From: Streptantibioticus ferralitis
GTDB lineage: Bacteria; Actinomycetota; Actinomycetes; Streptomycetales; Streptomycetaceae
Reading direction: 5' to 3'
DNA length: 64,000 nt
NCBI RefSeq assembly: GCF_029223525.1
Contig: NZ_JARHTQ010000032.1
Span: 19,469-83,468, forward strand
Positions within the stretch are counted from its first letter, which is position 1, and every line of letters begins with the position of its first letter. Position numbers and translations under genes: made by a program. This document shows positions 62,107-64,000 of this stretch, in pieces. Below the pieces are notes generated by a model. It did not search any database and was not told the origin of the DNA. It saw only the letters and a program-made list of their open reading frames with translations.

Positions 62107-63426
62107 ATGGCCGACGTAGCCGCACGGCTCACCGCGCTCGCCGAAGGGGCCCTCGGCGCCCCGCTCACGGTCCGGATCCGCGCCTGGGACGGCAGCGAGG
62201 CGGGGCCGCCGGACGCACCGGTTCTGGTGCTGAGGCATCGTCGCGCGCTACGCCGACTGCTCTGGAAACCAGGGGAATTGGGGCTGGCCCGGGCCTGGGT
62301 GGCCGGGGACATCGAGGTCGAGGGCGACCTCTACGAGGCGCTGGAACGGCTCTCCGGGCTGATCTGGGAGCGCCCCGAGCAGCCGGGCGGCCTCCGCCCG
62401 CTCGACGCGGTACGCGCGCTGCGCGACCCCGCGGCGCGCCGCCTGGCCCGGGAGGCGCTCACCCTGGCCGGGCCCGGCCTGCCGCCCGCGCCGCCCGCGG
62501 AGGAGGCGGCCCGGCACGGCGGCGTACGCCATACGCTCAGCCGTGACCGCGAGGCGATCCATCACCACTACGACGTCGGCAACACCTTCTACGAGCGGGT
62601 GCTCGGCCCGTCGATGGTCTACTCGTGCGCCTACTGGCAGCAGCCGGGCGGCACGCTGGAGGACGCGCAGGAGGCCAAGCTCGACCTGATCTGCCGCAAG
62701 CTGTCGCTGGGGGAGGGCCAGCGGCTGCTGGACGTCGGCTGCGGATGGGGCTCCATGGTCCTGCACGCGGCACAGCGCTACGGGGTGCGGGCGGTCGGTG
62801 TCACGCTCTCCACCGAGCAGGCCGCGTACGCCCGGAAGCGGGTGGCCGACGCGGGCCTGACCGACCGCGTCGAGATCCGGGTCCAGGACTACCGCGAGGT
62901 GGCCGACGGCCCGTATGACGCGATCTCGTCCATCGGCATGGCGGAACACGTGGGCGCCGCGCAGTACCGCGCGTACGCCACGGTGTTGCACGGGCTGCTG
63001 CGTCCCGGCGGCCGACTGCTCAACCACCAGATCGCGCGCCGCCCGCAGGAGCGTGAAGAGCGCTACCGGGTGGACGAGTTCATCGACCGCTACGTCTTCC
63101 CCGACGGCGAGTTGTCGCCCGTGGGCTCCACGGTCGCGCTACTGGAGGAGGCCGGTTTCGAGGTCCGCGATGTGGAGGCGCTGCGCGAGCACTATGCCCG
63201 TACGCTGCGCGCCTGGGTGGCCAACCTGGAGTCCCACTGGCCCGAAGCGGTCCGCCTGACGTCGCCGGGCCGCGCCAGGGTCTGGCGCCTCTACATGGCC
63301 GCTTCCGCGCTGGCCTTCGAGCGCAACCGCATCGGGGTCAACCAGGTCCTGGCCGTCAAAACGCCCACCGACGGCGAGTCCGGCCTGCCCCTAACCCGCG
63401 AGTCCTGGCTGACGCTCACCACGTAG
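62107..63426 (+). CDS. cfa: Cyclopropane-fatty-acyl-phospholipid synthase-like methyltransferase
   Basis: 439 residues from the ATG at 62107 (GGAGG about ten bases upstream). Adds a methylene bridge, or a methyl group in the 10-methyl-branching variants, across double bonds of membrane phospholipid acyl chains using S-adenosylmethionine. Residues 1-140 are the lipid-binding N-terminal domain; IHHHYDVGNTFYERVLGPSMVYSCAYW, the cofactor loop LDVGCGWGSM near 209, ISSIGMAEHVG with the active-site Glu, and EELF-type YRVDEFIDRYVFPDGELSP follow in family order. The bicarbonate-binding cysteine of the motif YSCAYW is present. It uses the product of desaturases such as that at 24.6 kb. Confidence 0.93.
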   Translation: MADVAARLTALAEGALGAPLTVRIRAWDGSEAGPPDAPVLVLRHRRALRRLLWKPGELGLARAWVAGDIEVEGDLYEALERLSGLIWERPEQPGGLRPLDAVRALRDPAARRLAREALTLAGPGLPPAPPAEEAARHGGVRHTLSRDREAIHHHYDVGNTFYERVLGPSMVYSCAYWQQPGGTLEDAQEAKLDLICRKLSLGEGQRLLDVGCGWGSMVLHAAQRYGVRAVGVTLSTEQAAYARKRVADAGLTDRVEIRVQDYREVADGPYDAISSIGMAEHVGAAQYRAYATVLHGLLRPGGRLLNHQIARRPQEREERYRVDEFIDRYVFPDGELSPVGSTVALLEEAGFEVRDVEALREHYARTLRAWVANLESHWPEAVRLTSPGRARVWRLYMAASALAFERNRIGVNQVLAVKTPTDGESGLPLTRESWLTLTT

Positions 63427-63429
63427 TCC

Positions 63430-64000
63430 TCCCACCCACCCCCCTGGGGGCGGCGCCCTCAGGGCCCCCTTGTGGGGGCTGCGCCCCCAGACCTGCCGGG
63501 GCTGCGCCCCCAGGACCCCCCGGGGGGGGCTGCGCCCCAGAAGCCCTGGGCCGTGGGGCTGCGGCCCAGGGTCCTTGCCGGGGGTGTGTCCCCGGTCCCT
63601 CCGGGGCTCCGACTCGGGCCTCCCTCGGCCCTGGGGTTGTGGCCCCAGGGCCCCTTGGCCCGGGGGCTGCCCTCCCAAGCCCTCGGGGTTGCGTCCCGAC
63701 GTCTCCCCGGGCTGCGCCCCGGGGCCGCGCCCCGACCGGTCGGTGTGCGGCAGCGTGGCCGCTTCCCGCCGCAGCGGCGAGCGCTCCCCACGCCGCGGAT
63801 CGGCGGTGTTGAAACCGCCGCCGCCCCACCAGTCCGCGGCATCGTCGCCGCATACCGCCGCAGCGGTCCGCACGTCGCGGATCGGCGGCCGACGAGCCCG
63901 CCGTGAGCCGACCCACGTGCGCTGGGCGTTCCCCCGGGGCCCGCCGTAGCCCCGGGCGTAAGCCGTGGGAGGGGGCTGGGGCGGAGTCCCGGGGCTACGG
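63430..64000. repeat. Dense field of GC palindromes at the right edge
   Basis: No convincing gene in 570 bases. From about 63440 to 63735 there are ten or more tandemly placed imperfect palindromes of the type GGGGCTGCGCCCC(C)AG, separated by 10-25 bases. After 63735 comes a different block with CGCCGCGGATCGGCGGTGTTGAAACCGCC at 63791-63819, similar to 50587-50614, and a further related CGCGGATCGGCGG at about 63874-63886. The long open frames here on both strands are products of the repeat composition. Confidence 0.8.

Noticed and set aside
63470..63949. Overlapping open frames at the right edge
   Set aside because: Frames on both strands come from the palindromic repeats; no ribosome binding site or domain.

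Overview
The window is high-GC chromosomal core DNA of a Streptomyces-type actinobacterium. The evidence is GTG starts with GAGG-type ribosome binding sites, strong GC-rich hairpins at gene ends, streptomycete-type families (two Rpf-LysM proteins, PQQ-propeller membrane protein, SUKH/deaminase proteins, DivIVA-like coiled coil), and a gene set I recognise from the region of the Streptomyces coelicolor chromosome holding rpf, galTEK, tamR-tam, glmU-prs, mfd, eno and ndh. Several blocks (tatD-rpfB-rsmA-ispE; glmU-prs-rplY-pth; mfd-mazG-eno-divIC-DUF501-ppx) are also neighbours in Mycobacterium tuberculosis, so most of the window is old vertically inherited backbone.

Layout. 1-0.6 kb: end of a beta-lactamase-like gene, a broken short-chain dehydrogenase remnant and GC palindromes. 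0.6-4.1 kb (minus): a penicillin-binding protein and a protein O-mannosyltransferase. 4.4-12.3 kb (plus): rsmI, a zinc-ribbon protein behind a structured leader, a TatD-type hydrolase, rpfB, rsmA, ispE and an ABC-F protein. 12.5-22.4 kb: a PQQ-propeller membrane protein, then a galactose block (Na+/solute symporter divergent from galT-galE-galK) bracketed by two atypical LuxR-type response regulators. 22.4-26.6 kb: tamR divergent from tam, a TetR regulator overlapping a fatty-acid desaturase, and an HTH protein of unusual composition beside tRNA-Gln(UUG). 26.8-34.2 kb: glmU-prs, rplY-pth, a small membrane protein and ppc on the other strand. 34.4-35.7 kb: an orphan histidine kinase.

35.8-40.9 kb is the least ordinary part. 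Two divergent operons encode a YwqJ-like deaminase with a SUKH-3 protein, and a WHH/HNH nuclease-SUKH fusion with a YrhB-like/deaminase-like/SUKH-4 fusion. Toxin-type enzymatic domains and immunity-type domains are mixed together without visible secretion signals, which suggests an intracellular nucleic-acid-acting system rather than a classical secreted polymorphic toxin.

41.2-54.1 kb: a DivIVA-like coiled coil, a MacB-type ABC exporter, mfd, a SurA-like lipoprotein, mazG, a small membrane protein, nfi and a cytochrome P450. 54.2-64 kb: two secreted Rpf-LysM cell-wall enzymes, the second behind a c-di-AMP (ydaO) riboswitch, then eno, divIC, a DUF501 gene, ppx, ndh behind two Rex-type operators, a cyclopropane-fatty-acid-synthase-like gene and a 0.5 kb field of GC palindromes.

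A recurring theme is repeats inside genes. A 54-nt (18-codon) tandem repeat is present in frame in both galE (2 copies) and the nuclease-SUKH gene (3 copies), and a short GC palindrome sits in frame in ppx. These look like dispersed elements that spread without breaking their host genes.
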